The notes: generated by a model from the letters alone, not told the origin. Counted from the first letter of the stretch, positions 24,730 to 34,015 are shown. The stretch is 64,000 nt of DNA from Zongyangia hominis (GCF_014385095.1 NZ_JACRTC010000002.1:62001-126000); one strand, 5' to 3'. Program-made: numbers and translations.

Positions 24730-26996
24730 TGTTCACGCTGTACAGTGCGGATTATATCAATTCTCCCGGCAACTGCTCCTATCCCCACAAGATCATCGTA
24801 ACGGATGAGACCACTCTCGCTGCGGCGGTCAGCCACGACTATGTCTGCGCCGAGTATATGAACAGCTACCGCAACGGTGATAATTTCCTCGGCTCCGATT
24901 GCCTGCCCGTGGACTGTGACAATGACCACTCCGAGAACCCTGCCGATTGGGTCACCCCGGCAGATGTCCAGGCCGCATTTCCCGGCATCAGTTTTGCGGT
25001 GCATTACAGCCGGTTCCATATGCGTGAAAAGAATGGAAAACCCGCCCGGCCTAAGTTCCATGTGCTGTTTCCCATCGAGTACATGACGGACGCTGCCGCT
25101 TACAGCGAAATGAAGAAGCTGGTCAATACCATTTTCCCATACTTCGATACCAAGGCGCTGGATGCCGCCCGGTTCTTCTTCGGCACAGCTACCCCAGAGG
25201 TGGAAATGTACCCCGGCGAGATGACCTTGAGCGAATATCTTTCCGCTGACGATTTCGATGCGGATCTGCCCGGCGGTTCCCACGGTGGCACGCAGGTTAT
25301 TCCCGAAGGAAGCCGTAACGCCACTATGTCCCGCTTTGCCGGTCGCGTTATCAAGAAATATGGTGACTGCGAAGAAGCCTTCAACTGCTTTATGGAAGAA
25401 GCGGACAAATGCACTCCTCCGCTGGAACAGCAGGAACTGATGACCATTTGGCACTCCGCACAGAAGTTCTATGCCAAGGTTCAACAGCAGGACGGATACG
25501 TCCCTCCCGAACTGTACAACGATGATACCTCCTACAAGCCGGACGATTTTTCCGATGTAGGACAGGCCGAGGTGCTGGCAAAGCACTTCTCCGGGGAACT
25601 GCGTTATTCTCCGGCAACTCACTACATCCGCTACAACGGTCGGTACTGGCAAGAAACTGAACCCGGCGCACAGGCCGTTGCCCATGAACTGACCCGCCGT
25701 CAGATGAGGGAGGCATCCAACGATATGCTCTCGGCCCTCGCCGCACTTAAGGCTTGCGGCGCACAGGAAATCCTGGAAAACACCAGCAAAGCTAAGGCCG
25801 AAAGCATGATGAACGATGAACAGCTGGAAGCATACAAGGCATTCCTTGCGGCGAAAGCATATCAGTCCTATGTCATTCAGCGGCGCGCATCCAAAAACAT
25901 CACCGCCACGCTGAAGGAGTCCCGTCCGATGCTGGAAATCACGCCACAGGATTTGGATGCGAACCCCTTCCTGCTCTGCACCCCGGACGCCACCTATGAT
26001 CTGCGCCTGGGTATGGCCGGAGCAAGGGAGCATTCCCCAGAGGATTTCATCACCAAGACCACCACAGTCTCTCCCGGTGACCGTGGCAAACAGATCTGGC
26101 TGGACTGCCTGGACACCATCTTCTGCGGCGATCAGGAACTCATCGACTATGTGCAGCTGATCTGCGGCCTTGCTGCAATCGGTAAGGTACAGGTCGAGGC
26201 CCTCATCATTGCCTATGGCTGTGGCCGCAACGGCAAGTCCACCTTCTGGAACTCCATCTCCCGCGTCATGGGTCTTTACAGCGGCAACATCTCTGCCGAC
26301 ACGCTGACCTTCGGATGCCGCCGCAATGTGAAGCCAGAGATGGCCGAGGTCAAGGGAAAGCGTCTGCTCATCGCAGCAGAGATGCAGGAAGGTGCGCGTC
26401 TGAATGACTCTACCGTCAAACAGCTTTGTTCCACCGATGATATCTTTGCCGAAAAGAAATACAAGGACCCGTTCAGCTTCTCTCCCAGCCACAGCCTGGT
26501 GCTGTACACCAATCACCTCCCCAGGGTCAGTGCCTCTGACGATGGCACCTGGCGTCGCCTGATCGTGATCCCGTTCAATGCCAAGATTGAGGGCAAGAGC
26601 GACATCAAAAATTACGGTGACTACCTGTATCAGAATGCCGCCGAAAGCATTCTCGCCTGGATCATCGAGGGTGCCAAAAAGGTCATTGACCTGGACTACA
26701 AATTTCCTGTTCCCGCTATCGTACAGAAAGCCATTGATGATTACCGCAGCCAGAATGACTGGTTTGGCAATTTCCTGGCCGAGAAATGCGATGTGGGCGA
26801 TGGCTTGAAGGAGAGCTCCAGTGCGCTGTATCAGGCATATCGCAACTACTGTCTGGACTGCAACGAGTATGTGCGCAACACCGCTGACTTCTATCTGGCG
26901 CTGGAGAACGCAGGCTTCGAGCGTTTGGTGGTAAGCCGTAAGCGCTATTTTAAGGGCCTGAGCCTGAAGTCCGAGGACGAGGATTTTCTGAACTAA
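24729..26996 (+). CDS. Phage primase-helicase (D5-type SF3 helicase)
   Basis: A 755-residue protein. The N-terminal 300 residues look like a primase-polymerase region (FLGSDCLPVDCDNDHSENP with aspartates, then KFHVLFP). The C-terminal half is a superfamily 3 helicase with D5-type preceding domain: Walker A YGCGRNGKSTFWN (about 495), Walker B within LLIAAEMQEG, and motif C with VLYTNHLPRV. It would prime and unwind DNA at the phage fork. It starts on the stop codon of the previous gene. Confidence 0.92.
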   Translation: MFTLYSADYINSPGNCSYPHKIIVTDETTLAAAVSHDYVCAEYMNSYRNGDNFLGSDCLPVDCDNDHSENPADWVTPADVQAAFPGISFAVHYSRFHMREKNGKPARPKFHVLFPIEYMTDAAAYSEMKKLVNTIFPYFDTKALDAARFFFGTATPEVEMYPGEMTLSEYLSADDFDADLPGGSHGGTQVIPEGSRNATMSRFAGRVIKKYGDCEEAFNCFMEEADKCTPPLEQQELMTIWHSAQKFYAKVQQQDGYVPPELYNDDTSYKPDDFSDVGQAEVLAKHFSGELRYSPATHYIRYNGRYWQETEPGAQAVAHELTRRQMREASNDMLSALAALKACGAQEILENTSKAKAESMMNDEQLEAYKAFLAAKAYQSYVIQRRASKNITATLKESRPMLEITPQDLDANPFLLCTPDATYDLRLGMAGAREHSPEDFITKTTTVSPGDRGKQIWLDCLDTIFCGDQELIDYVQLICGLAAIGKVQVEALIIAYGCGRNGKSTFWNSISRVMGLYSGNISADTLTFGCRRNVKPEMAEVKGKRLLIAAEMQEGARLNDSTVKQLCSTDDIFAEKKYKDPFSFSPSHSLVLYTNHLPRVSASDDGTWRRLIVIPFNAKIEGKSDIKNYGDYLYQNAAESILAWIIEGAKKVIDLDYKFPVPAIVQKAIDDYRSQNDWFGNFLAEKCDVGDGLKESSSALYQAYRNYCLDCNEYVRNTADFYLALENAGFERLVVSRKRYFKGLSLKSEDEDFLN

Positions 26997-27137
26997 GCGC
27001 GGCAATGACAAGGTGTATCAAGGTCATATATAAAAGTTTTCTTAAGGGAAAATTTCAGAAAAAACCATAAGGAAAAGTTTAGGAAAAGACATTGATACAC
27101 CTTGCACTTTGCCGGAAATCAAGATGGAGAACACATT
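26997..27137 (+). other. AT-rich intergenic gap between primase and VRR-NUC gene
   Basis: The gap holds an imperfect direct repeat, GTGTATCAAGG (27012) and TTGATACACCTTG (27091) in opposite orientation, around an A-rich core with AAGGGAAAATTT and AAGGAAAAGTTT. This could be an origin or regulatory site inside the replication operon. Nothing stronger is visible. Confidence 0.3.
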
Positions 27138-27419
27138 ATGAGAGAAAAAGCAATCGAGCAAAAATTATCCCTGATGGTAAAAAAGCGCGGCGGCATCTGT
27201 CCGAAATTCGTGTCTCCCGGATATGATGGGATGCCCGACCGAATCGTGCTGCTGCCGGGTTGCCATTTTGCCTTTGTGGAGGTCAAGGCTCCCGGCAAAA
27301 AGCCCCGCCCGCTCCAAATCGCAAGGCACAAATTACTGACCCGCCTCGGCTTCAAGGTCTATGTCCTGGACAACGAAGAACAGATTGGAGGTATCCTGGA
27401 TGAGATACAAGCCTCATGA
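27138..27419 (+). CDS. VRR-NUC domain nuclease
   Basis: A 93-residue minimal VRR-NUC nuclease. It has the metal-binding pattern GMPDRIVLLPG, then FVEVKAPGKKP with the Glu-x-Lys pair, and ends in a conserved helix-strand (GFKVYVLDN). Such stand-alone nucleases cut branched DNA and usually sit next to a SNF2-like helicase in phages, as here. The start at 27138 lies about 10 bases after a GGAG-type site. It overlaps the helicase by 20 bases. Confidence 0.88.
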   Translation: MREKAIEQKLSLMVKKRGGICPKFVSPGYDGMPDRIVLLPGCHFAFVEVKAPGKKPRPLQIARHKLLTRLGFKVYVLDNEEQIGGILDEIQAS

Positions 27420-28764
27420 CTACCAGGCTTATGCCATTGACTACATCGAAACCCACCCCATCGCAGCAGTCCTTTTGGACATGGGCCTTGGCAAAACGAG
27501 CATTACGCTGACCGCCATTTTTGACCTGCTGTTTGACAGCTTCGAGGTTCACCGGGTGCTGGTGATTGCACCCCTGCGTGTGGCACGGGACACATGGACG
27601 GCTGAAGTGGATAAGTGGGATCACCTTCAGAGCCTCATCTGCTCCGTGGCTGTCGGCACTGAGACAGAACGCAAAGCGGCGCTTATGCGGCAGGCTGACA
27701 TTTACATCATCAACCGGGAAAATGTCCAGTGGCTCGTTGAGGAAAGCGGCATTCCCTTCACCTTCGACATGATCGTGATTGACGAGCTGTCCTCCTTCAA
27801 GAACCACAACACAAAGCGGTTCAAGTCCCTGCTGAAAGTCAGACCCAAGGTCAGCCGCATTGTTGGCCTGACCGGCACTCCCGCCTCCAACGGCCTGATG
27901 GATCTGTGGGCAGAGTTCCGCATACTGGACATGGGCCAGCGGCTGGGGCGGTTTATCACCAAGTACCGCACCGACTACTTTATGCCGGACAAACGGAACG
28001 GTCAGATCATTTACTCCTACAAACCATTGCCGTATGCGGAGGATGCCATTTACAGGCAGATTTCCGATATCACAATTTCCATGAAGTCCACCGACCACCT
28101 GCAGATGCCGGAACTGGTCAGCAGCGAATATATCGTGCGTCTGTCCGATTCCGAACAGGAAGACTATGAGGATCTGAAGCGTGAACTGGTTCTGACCATC
28201 CCGGGTGGAGAAATCACTGCTGCCAACGCCGCATCCCTCTCCGGAAAACTGAGCCAGCTTGCCAACGGTGCCATATACGATGATGCCGGTGATGTCCACA
28301 ACATCCATGACCGCAAGCTGGACGCTTTGGAAGATATCATCGAAGCGGCTAACGGCAATCCGGTTCTGGTGGCCTACTGGTTCAAGCATGATTATGACCG
28401 CATTTCGGAACGGCTGAAAAAGTGCCATATCCCGTTTTCCAAGCTGGACACTTCCGACAGCATTCGCAGATGGAACAACGGTGAGATTCCGGTGGCGTTG
28501 ATCCACCCGGCATCGGCGGGTCATGGTTTGAATCTCCAGTCCGGCGGCTCAACGCTGGTGTGGTTCGGCCTGACCTGGAGTCTGGAACTCTACCAACAGA
28601 CCGTAGCCCGTCTCTGGCGGCAAGGCCAGACCTCCAAAACCGTGGTGGTGCAGCACATCATCACCAAAGGCACCATTGACGAGCGGATCATGAAGGCACT
28701 GCGAAGCAAGGAGCGCACCCAGTCCGCGCTGATTGATGCGGTCAAGGCCGATTTGAAAATCTGA
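27400..28764 (+). CDS. SNF2-like DEAD/DEAH-box helicase
   Basis: A 454-residue superfamily 2 ATPase. Motif I is LLDMGLGKTS (about 24), motif II reads VIDELSSFK (about 125) in place of DEAH, motif III is GLTGTPASNG, and motif VI is QTVARLWRQGQT (about 400). It is the usual phage partner of the VRR-NUC protein and may remodel replication intermediates. Its ATG lies inside the VRR-NUC gene. It closes the replication operon. Confidence 0.92.
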   Translation: MRYKPHDYQAYAIDYIETHPIAAVLLDMGLGKTSITLTAIFDLLFDSFEVHRVLVIAPLRVARDTWTAEVDKWDHLQSLICSVAVGTETERKAALMRQADIYIINRENVQWLVEESGIPFTFDMIVIDELSSFKNHNTKRFKSLLKVRPKVSRIVGLTGTPASNGLMDLWAEFRILDMGQRLGRFITKYRTDYFMPDKRNGQIIYSYKPLPYAEDAIYRQISDITISMKSTDHLQMPELVSSEYIVRLSDSEQEDYEDLKRELVLTIPGGEITAANAASLSGKLSQLANGAIYDDAGDVHNIHDRKLDALEDIIEAANGNPVLVAYWFKHDYDRISERLKKCHIPFSKLDTSDSIRRWNNGEIPVALIHPASAGHGLNLQSGGSTLVWFGLTWSLELYQQTVARLWRQGQTSKTVVVQHIITKGTIDERIMKALRSKERTQSALIDAVKADLKI

Positions 28765-28832
28765 GACAATCTATCGACAACCTAAGACAATCCGTGCCAA
28801 TCCGAGGATCACAAAATATCGGAGGTACGAAT

Positions 28833-29063
28833 ATGGAACCTTATCAGGCATTAGCCAACGCCATCGTAGAACTGGCAGTAAAAGACTACAAGAAAGCCCT
28901 CAAACAACACTTCCGTTTTCCCAATAACAAGGATTACGCAAACGAGGTCGCATCATTGGAGCGGTTTTTCCGTTCCGGCTGGTACGGGATGCTGACCAAC
29001 CTTGACGGCGAAGTCCTTATGACAGGGGTTCGCCGTATGGTGCGACAGGAGGTGGCAGCATGA
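28833..29063 (+). CDS. Unknown phage protein, 76 residues
   Basis: It starts MEPYQALANAIVELAVKDYK with GGAGG upstream. It is helical and basic and resembles short clostridial phage proteins placed before the DUF1492-type regulator. It overlaps that gene by 4 bases (ATGA). Function unknown. Confidence 0.65.
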   Translation: MEPYQALANAIVELAVKDYKKALKQHFRFPNNKDYANEVASLERFFRSGWYGMLTNLDGEVLMTGVRRMVRQEVAA

Positions 29064-29488
29064 CCGCGAAGGACTTTCTGAACCAGGCTTATCTGTTGGA
29101 TCAGCGGATAAAAAGCAAATCCGAGCAGATACAGTCCCTGAATGAACTCGCCACCAGCTGTACGGCAACCATGACCGGAATGCCCCACAATCCCAATCGC
29201 GGCACTTCCCGGATGGCAGACGCCGTCTGTAAGATCATCGACCTGCAGAACGAGATCGCATCGGATATGGACCGACTGGTTCAGATCAAAAAGGATATCG
29301 TGGATGTGATCAGCAAGGTCGAAGATGTGGAACTGCGCATCCTGCTGGAACAGCGGTATCTGTGCGGTGCGACATGGGAGGAAATCACCATGAATCTCTA
29401 CCACAACCGCCGCTGGATCTTCCGGCTGCATGACAAGGCCCTGGATGCTGTGCAGCAGATTCTTGACGGCAACGAAAGAAGCCACTAA
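29060..29488 (+). CDS. DUF1492-like late regulator, 142 residues
   Basis: A helical protein with an N-terminal coiled coil (ASDMDRLVQIKKDIVDVISK) and a C-terminal helix-turn-helix (LRILLEQRYLCGATWEEITM, then NRRWIFRLHDKALDAV) like sigma region 4. Such proteins (DUF1492, ArpU, RinA type) sit just before the HNH and terminase genes and switch on late transcription. Here too it closes the early block, with a terminator 60 bases downstream. Confidence 0.8.
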   Translation: MTAKDFLNQAYLLDQRIKSKSEQIQSLNELATSCTATMTGMPHNPNRGTSRMADAVCKIIDLQNEIASDMDRLVQIKKDIVDVISKVEDVELRILLEQRYLCGATWEEITMNLYHNRRWIFRLHDKALDAVQQILDGNERSH

Positions 29489-29547
29489 AAGCCACTATAA
29501 TGCACATTCCCTTTATGATATCATTATAATGCGAAGAAAATGCAGAG

Positions 29548-29580
29548 AGCCTCATGGGAGCAATCCCGTGGGGCTTTTCT
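29548..29580 (+). terminator. Early-late boundary terminator
   Basis: A 12-bp stem (AGCCTCATGGGA with TCCCGTGGGGCT, two G-U pairs) with a GCAA loop is followed by TTTTCT. It lies between the DUF1492-like gene and HNH gene and would need read-through or antitermination for late genes. Confidence 0.8.
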
Positions 29581-29603
29581 CATGCCCGGATGGAGGTGAA
29601 CAG

Positions 29604-29963
29604 ATGCCGAGAAAACCAAAGCGCCCCTGCTCCTTTCCTGGCTGCCCCAAATTGACAGACGGAAGATTCTGTGAGGAACACGCCAAACTGGAAGCCCAGC
29701 GGTATGAAAAATATGACCGCAACCCAGAAACCAAGCGTCGGTATGGTCGTGCCTGGAAACGCATCCGCGACAGTTATGCCGCCGCCCATCCGCTGTGTGA
29801 ACTGTGTCTGAAGGAAGGACGGTATGTGAAAACCGAGGAGATCCACCATATCAAACCGCTGTCGGAAGGCGGCACTCACGCACGGGAGAATCTGATTGCC
29901 CTCTGTAAGCCCTGCCATGCCAGAATCCACGCTCAGCACGGTGACCGATGGCACAACCGCTGA
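29604..29963 (+). CDS. HNH endonuclease, phage packaging-associated
   Basis: A 119-residue HNH nuclease with two zinc-binding pairs (CSFPGC near the start, CELC) and the HNH core EEIHHIKPLSEGGTHARENL followed by CKPCHARIH. HNH proteins beside terminase genes help cut DNA during packaging. GGAGG lies upstream of the ATG. It precedes the terminase small subunit by about 120 bases. Confidence 0.92.
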   Translation: MPRKPKRPCSFPGCPKLTDGRFCEEHAKLEAQRYEKYDRNPETKRRYGRAWKRIRDSYAAAHPLCELCLKEGRYVKTEEIHHIKPLSEGGTHARENLIALCKPCHARIHAQHGDRWHNR

Positions 29964-30083
29964 CCCCCAGGGGCGGTCAAAATCTCCAGGCGGCAAGGCC
30001 CTGGGAACGGGCGTGGGGTCACGCGTACAAAATCGCATAAGTTTTCGGGGGAATAGCCCCCTGACGGAAAGAAGGTGTACAGA

Positions 30084-30629
30084 ATGGGCCAGCGAGGACC
30101 CAAACCAGGCACCGGAGGCAGGCCGAAAAAGGCCATCGCGGATAAGATCACGGACGGCAATCCCGGCAGACGACCGCTGACTGTTATCGATTTTGGTGAC
30201 AGCGCGGCTGACCTTGAGGGTCAGGAAATGCCGAAGCCGTCCGAATTCCTGTCCGCCCGGCAGAAAGACGGCTCCACCCTCTGTGCCGCAGAAATCTATG
30301 AAAATGTGTGGAACTGGCTGAAGGATCGGGGCTGTGTGGCTCTGGTCAATCCGCAGCTCATCGAGCGATACGCCATGGCCAGCGCCCGGTGGATTCAGTG
30401 TGAGTCTATCACCAGCGAACTGGGCTTTCTGGCAAAGCACCCCACCACGGGTGCCGCCATCCAGTCGCCCTATGTGGCCATTGCGGATAAATACATGACC
30501 CAGGCCAACCGCCTGTGGTCGGAAATCTATCAGATCGTACGGGAGAACTGTACCGGCGAATACAACGGAGCCAATCCCCAGGACGATGTCATGGAACGAT
30601 TGCTTCGCGCAAGGAAAGGAACGATGTGA
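30084..30629 (+). CDS. terS: Terminase small subunit, P27 family
   Basis: A 181-residue packaging protein that recognises phage DNA for the large terminase. It begins GQRGPKPGTGGRPKKAIADK, typical of P27-type subunits, and has a helical oligomerisation part (LIERYAMASARWIQCES). The usual next gene, TerL, is displaced by metK, the ParB-methyltransferase and small genes. The start at 30084 has GAAAGAAGG upstream. Confidence 0.85.
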   Translation: MGQRGPKPGTGGRPKKAIADKITDGNPGRRPLTVIDFGDSAADLEGQEMPKPSEFLSARQKDGSTLCAAEIYENVWNWLKDRGCVALVNPQLIERYAMASARWIQCESITSELGFLAKHPTTGAAIQSPYVAIADKYMTQANRLWSEIYQIVRENCTGEYNGANPQDDVMERLLRARKGTM

Positions 30630-31412
30630 ATGTTTGAGAAAGTGAACCCTTCCCATCCAGACAAGCTGGCCGACCGCATTGCCGGTGCCCTGGTGGATTA
30701 CGCCTACACCAAAGAGCATGACCCAAGAATCGCTGCGGAAGTTCTGCTCGGCCACGGCAAGTGCCATATCATTGCGGAAACCTCCGTGCATATTCCCACG
30801 GATGTTGTGGTGGCTGCGGTCTACCGCATTGCCGGATGGCATGAGGTGGATTATGTAGAAGTGCCGCAGGACAATCATCTTTCTGAGAATCAGGCAGATG
30901 GCATCCGCTGCGGCGACAACGGCATCTTCAAGGGAATGCCCGTAACCGAGGAGCAGAAAACCCTCTCCCACATTGCCCACATCATCTACGGCGAGTATGA
31001 GTCCGACGGCAAGTACATTCTGGACGGTATCCGCCTGATCATCTGCCAGAGCAATGCGGACGCAGATGAGTTGGAATGCTGGTATCCCGGTGCGGAGATC
31101 AATCCCCTGGGAGACTGGACCGGCGGTACCAATGTGGACACCGGAGTCACCAACCGCAAGCTGGGCAGTGACATGGCCGACTCCGTGACCGGCGGCGGTC
31201 TGCATGGTAAAGATCTCAGCAAGGCCGATGTGTCCGTCAACATCTACGCATGGCTGCTGGCCCAGAAAACCGGGAACCCCGTGGAACTCTGCTGCGCCAT
31301 CGGGGATGATACCGTGGGAGGCATTCCATATTCTGAAATCGTGGAAACGGCAAGAGACTTCATCTGCCAGATTGGCGGGTTTGAGAAGTTCGCCGAGTGG
31401 GGTCTGGTATGA
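30630..31412 (+). CDS. metK: Phage-encoded minimal S-adenosylmethionine synthetase
   Basis: A 260-residue form of MetK, which makes SAM from methionine and ATP; cellular enzymes have about 390 residues. Conserved pieces are HPDKLADRIAGALVDYAY (start), CGDNGIFKG in place of GAGDQG, DTGVTNRK, and GGGLHGKDLSKADVS matching the second MetK signature. The signature glutamine is changed to asparagine, so activity is uncertain. It starts on the base after the TerS stop and overlaps the methyltransferase start by 4 bases, so it very likely supplies or regulates SAM for that enzyme. Confidence 0.88.
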   Translation: MFEKVNPSHPDKLADRIAGALVDYAYTKEHDPRIAAEVLLGHGKCHIIAETSVHIPTDVVVAAVYRIAGWHEVDYVEVPQDNHLSENQADGIRCGDNGIFKGMPVTEEQKTLSHIAHIIYGEYESDGKYILDGIRLIICQSNADADELECWYPGAEINPLGDWTGGTNVDTGVTNRKLGSDMADSVTGGGLHGKDLSKADVSVNIYAWLLAQKTGNPVELCCAIGDDTVGGIPYSEIVETARDFICQIGGFEKFAEWGLV

Positions 31413-32650
31413 ACATTGAGAAGAAAAATGTAAAAGACCTACTCCCGGCAGATTACAATCCCCGCAAGGATCTCAAGCCGGGTGATGTGGAATACGAAAA
31501 GCTGAAACGCTCCATTGAACAGTTCGGCTATGTGGAGCCGGTAATCTGGAACAAGACCACTGGGCGTGTGGTCGGCGGTCACCAGCGGCTCAAGGTGCTC
31601 ATTGACATGGGCATCACGGAAGTGGAATGCGTTGTGGTGGAACTGGATGAGGAAAAAGAAAAGGCCCTCAACATTGCTCTCAACAAAATCTCCGGTGACT
31701 GGGACAAGGACAAGCTGGCATTGCTGATTGCTGATCTGCAGGGCGCGGATTTTGATGTTTCCCTCACTGGTTTTGAGCCTGCCGAGATTGATGCACTTTT
31801 CAAGGATACGCTGAAGGACGGCGTTAAAGAGGATGATTTCGATGTGGACGCGGAACTTCAGAAGCCCACCATCACCAAACCGGGCGATGTGTGGACACTG
31901 GGCCGCCACCGCCTGGTCTGCGGGGACAGCACGCAGCCTGAAACCTATGCCCACCTGATGGGTGATACCAAAGCGAACCTCATCATCACCGACCCTCCGT
32001 ACAATGTGAACTATGAGGGTTCTGCCGGGAAGATCAAAAACGACAATATGGCATCCGAAAAGTTCTATCAGTTCCTTCTGGATGCCTTCACCTGCATGGA
32101 AAGCGTGCTGGCGGATGACGGCAGCATCTATGTGTTCCATGCGGACACCGAGGGACTGAATTTCCGCAGGGCGTTTGGCGATGCGGGTTTTTATTTGTCC
32201 GGCTGCTGTATCTGGAAAAAGCAGTCCCTGGTTCTGGGCCGCTCCCCGTATCAGTGGCAGCATGAGCCGGTGCTGTACGGATGGAAAAAGAAAGGCAAGC
32301 ACCAGTGGTACACCGGACGCAAAGAGTCCACCATCTGGGAGTTCGACAAGCCCAAGAAGAACGGCGATCATCCGACCATGAAGCCCATCCCGCTTCTGGC
32401 TTATCCCATTATGAACTCCAGCATGAGCAATGCCATGGTACTGGACCCCTTCGGCGGTTCCGGCAGCACGCTGATTGCCTGTGAACAGACCGACCGCATC
32501 TGCCGCACCATCGAACTGGATGAAAAGTTCTGCGATGTTATTGTGAAGCGGTATATCGAGCAGGTCGGCAGCGCGGATGGTGTATCTGTCCAGCGGGATG
32601 GGCTGACCTATCGATATGATGAAGTTGCCGCAGAGTCCTCCATGACGTAA
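31409..32650 (+). CDS. ParB-domain DNA methyltransferase (beta class)
   Basis: A 413-residue fusion. The first 110 residues are a ParB/sulfiredoxin-like domain with VVGGHQRLKVLIDMG. The methyltransferase part has DPPYNV (about 194) before LDPFGGSGSTL (about 344); this order marks a beta-class amino-methyltransferase acting on adenine N6 or cytosine N4. No restriction partner is adjacent. It probably protects phage DNA against host restriction or marks it for packaging. ATG at 31409 overlaps the metK stop (ATGA). Confidence 0.93.
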   Translation: MNIEKKNVKDLLPADYNPRKDLKPGDVEYEKLKRSIEQFGYVEPVIWNKTTGRVVGGHQRLKVLIDMGITEVECVVVELDEEKEKALNIALNKISGDWDKDKLALLIADLQGADFDVSLTGFEPAEIDALFKDTLKDGVKEDDFDVDAELQKPTITKPGDVWTLGRHRLVCGDSTQPETYAHLMGDTKANLIITDPPYNVNYEGSAGKIKNDNMASEKFYQFLLDAFTCMESVLADDGSIYVFHADTEGLNFRRAFGDAGFYLSGCCIWKKQSLVLGRSPYQWQHEPVLYGWKKKGKHQWYTGRKESTIWEFDKPKKNGDHPTMKPIPLLAYPIMNSSMSNAMVLDPFGGSGSTLIACEQTDRICRTIELDEKFCDVIVKRYIEQVGSADGVSVQRDGLTYRYDEVAAESSMT

Positions 32651-32707
32651 TTGGTAATTTACACTGCTCTGAGGGAACATCTTTGTCAGATTTATACCTC
32701 CGAAATT

Positions 32708-32740
32708 ACTTGATAATCTGTGCGTTCAGAGTGATATATG
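32708..32740 (+). promoter_or_regulatory. Repeated phage promoter-like site, copy 1
   Basis: ACTTG at 32708 is followed after exactly 15 bases by AGAGTGATATATG. Read as a promoter it is TTGATA-N17-GATATA. It lies 29 bases before the 226-residue gene. Three other copies share the layout. Confidence 0.6.
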
Positions 32741-32768
32741 TAGTACCAAATCAAAGGAGGTACGCATT

Positions 32769-33449
32769 ATGCAAATTGAATTCAACAAAACCGGCGCAGA
32801 ACGCAAGGCTCTTGTAAGTGCCATATCGTCCATTACCGGTGAAAAGGCTGTCTACCAGTTTATGCCGACCTGCGCATATAAAATCGGTAACTTTACGGTG
32901 ACCAAGGACGGAGCCCTGGAGTTCGATGACCGGATCGACAGCGAGGATGTAGAAACTCTTCTGGACCAGCTTGCCCAGCAGGGATTCACCGCTGCCGAGA
33001 CCAACATGGCTGAACCGGAAGAACCTATGGGGCTTACCATTTCTGTTCCGTTGGACAAGGTGAACTGCGGCAACCTGACCCGCCTGCTGGAAGCCAAGGG
33101 CGGTCTTATCCGCAAGGCTCTGGGTGTGGCCGAACTTCCCATCGAAATCAGCGAGGACAAGGTTTCTTTCCCTTGGTTTTCCACGCTGCCGGAGCCGGAA
33201 GAATGCGAAGCCTACTCCCATTTTATCTGCGCACTCTGCGAGATGAGTGTTACGCAGAAACGGGTTAATGCCTCCGAGAAGGAAGTGGACAACGAAAAAT
33301 ACGCTTTCCGCTGCTTCCTCCTCCGGCTTGGCTTCATCGGAAACGAGTACAAAAGCCAGCGAAAAATCCTGCTCCGCAATCTGACCGGCTCCAGCGCATT
33401 CAAGTCCGGCTCCAGGAAGGAGGTGGCAACTGATGCGGTTTCCGAGTAA
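32769..33449 (+). CDS. Unknown phage protein, 226 residues
   Basis: A conserved-looking clostridial phage protein sometimes labelled virulence-related, a label that I would not trust. The N-terminal third is a small alpha/beta unit (MQIEFNKTGAERKALVSAIS). The C-terminal part is helical with a basic end (NEYKSQRKILLRNLTGSSAF). AAAGGAGG lies before the ATG, and the repeated promoter-like site is just upstream. It overlaps the DUF4314 gene by 17 bases. Confidence 0.7.
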   Translation: MQIEFNKTGAERKALVSAISSITGEKAVYQFMPTCAYKIGNFTVTKDGALEFDDRIDSEDVETLLDQLAQQGFTAAETNMAEPEEPMGLTISVPLDKVNCGNLTRLLEAKGGLIRKALGVAELPIEISEDKVSFPWFSTLPEPEECEAYSHFICALCEMSVTQKRVNASEKEVDNEKYAFRCFLLRLGFIGNEYKSQRKILLRNLTGSSAFKSGSRKEVATDAVSE

Positions 33450-33666
33450 GGCTACGGTAGAATTGCTTCGCAACCGGTATCCGGTGGGTACCCGGGTGGA
33501 ACTGGTTCAGATGGATGACCCGCAGGCTCCTCCCGTCGGCACGAAAGGTACGGTCAGAGGCGTCGATGACATCGGCAGCATCATGGTTGCCTGGGACAAT
33601 GGCTCCGGCCTGAGCGTAGCATATGGGGCGGATATTTGCCGAAAGGTTGGTGACACAGATGCCTGA
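33433..33666 (+). CDS. DUF4314 protein, 77 residues
   Basis: A small beta-barrel-like protein matching DUF4314 by the blocks YPVGTRVELVQMDDPQAPPV, GTKGTVRGVDDIGSIMVAWD and NGSGLSVAYG. Function unknown; the fold suggests nucleic acid or protein binding. It overlaps both neighbours, so it is translationally coupled in this operon. Confidence 0.8.
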   Translation: MRFPSKATVELLRNRYPVGTRVELVQMDDPQAPPVGTKGTVRGVDDIGSIMVAWDNGSGLSVAYGADICRKVGDTDA

Positions 33667-33931
33667 TGATGTTCTGGAAGATCTGTTCTTCGGAAAGATC
33701 GACCCCTGGGAAAACCGCCCCAGCAACATGGAGGAGTTTCAACTTCTCAATCAGAAAATGAGCAGGCTCAGCGATGCCCTGGATGAACTGCTGGATGATG
33801 AAGCAAAATCGCTGCTCGACCAGTACCTTTCCTCCCGTGCCAGCATGGAAACGCTGCTTTCCTGCGACAGCTTCAAGACCGGATTCCGGCTGGGGGCGCA
33901 GATCATGATGGCGGTGTATAAAAAGCCGTAA
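33659..33931 (+). CDS. DUF6809-like helical protein, 90 residues
   Basis: A small acidic helical protein: LEDLFFGKIDPWENRPSNME at the start, then LDELLDDEAKSLLDQYLSSR and FKTGFRLGAQIMM. This matches short phage proteins grouped under DUF6809 in my memory. It overlaps the DUF4314 gene by 8 bases. Function unknown. Confidence 0.7.
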   Translation: MPDDVLEDLFFGKIDPWENRPSNMEEFQLLNQKMSRLSDALDELLDDEAKSLLDQYLSSRASMETLLSCDSFKTGFRLGAQIMMAVYKKP

Positions 33932-33981
33932 TCTACACAGTTTTCCAGCGGATAGTTTGGTACATATATGGCTTCAAATTG

Positions 33982-34015
33982 ACTTGCTATTATGCGGATT
34001 CAGAGCGAATATGTG
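33982..34015 (+). promoter_or_regulatory. Repeated phage promoter-like site, copy 2
   Basis: ACTTG at 33982, 15 bases, then AGAGCGAATATG. It reads TTGCTA-N17-GAATAT. It drives the 120-residue gene and lies in a leader that is duplicated before the next gene. Confidence 0.6.

Noticed and set aside
24588..27011. Minus-strand open frame of 807 codons opposite the primase-helicase
   Set aside because: It mirrors a well-supported gene with clear helicase motifs, has no recognisable domain or ribosome site, and is a codon-use shadow.
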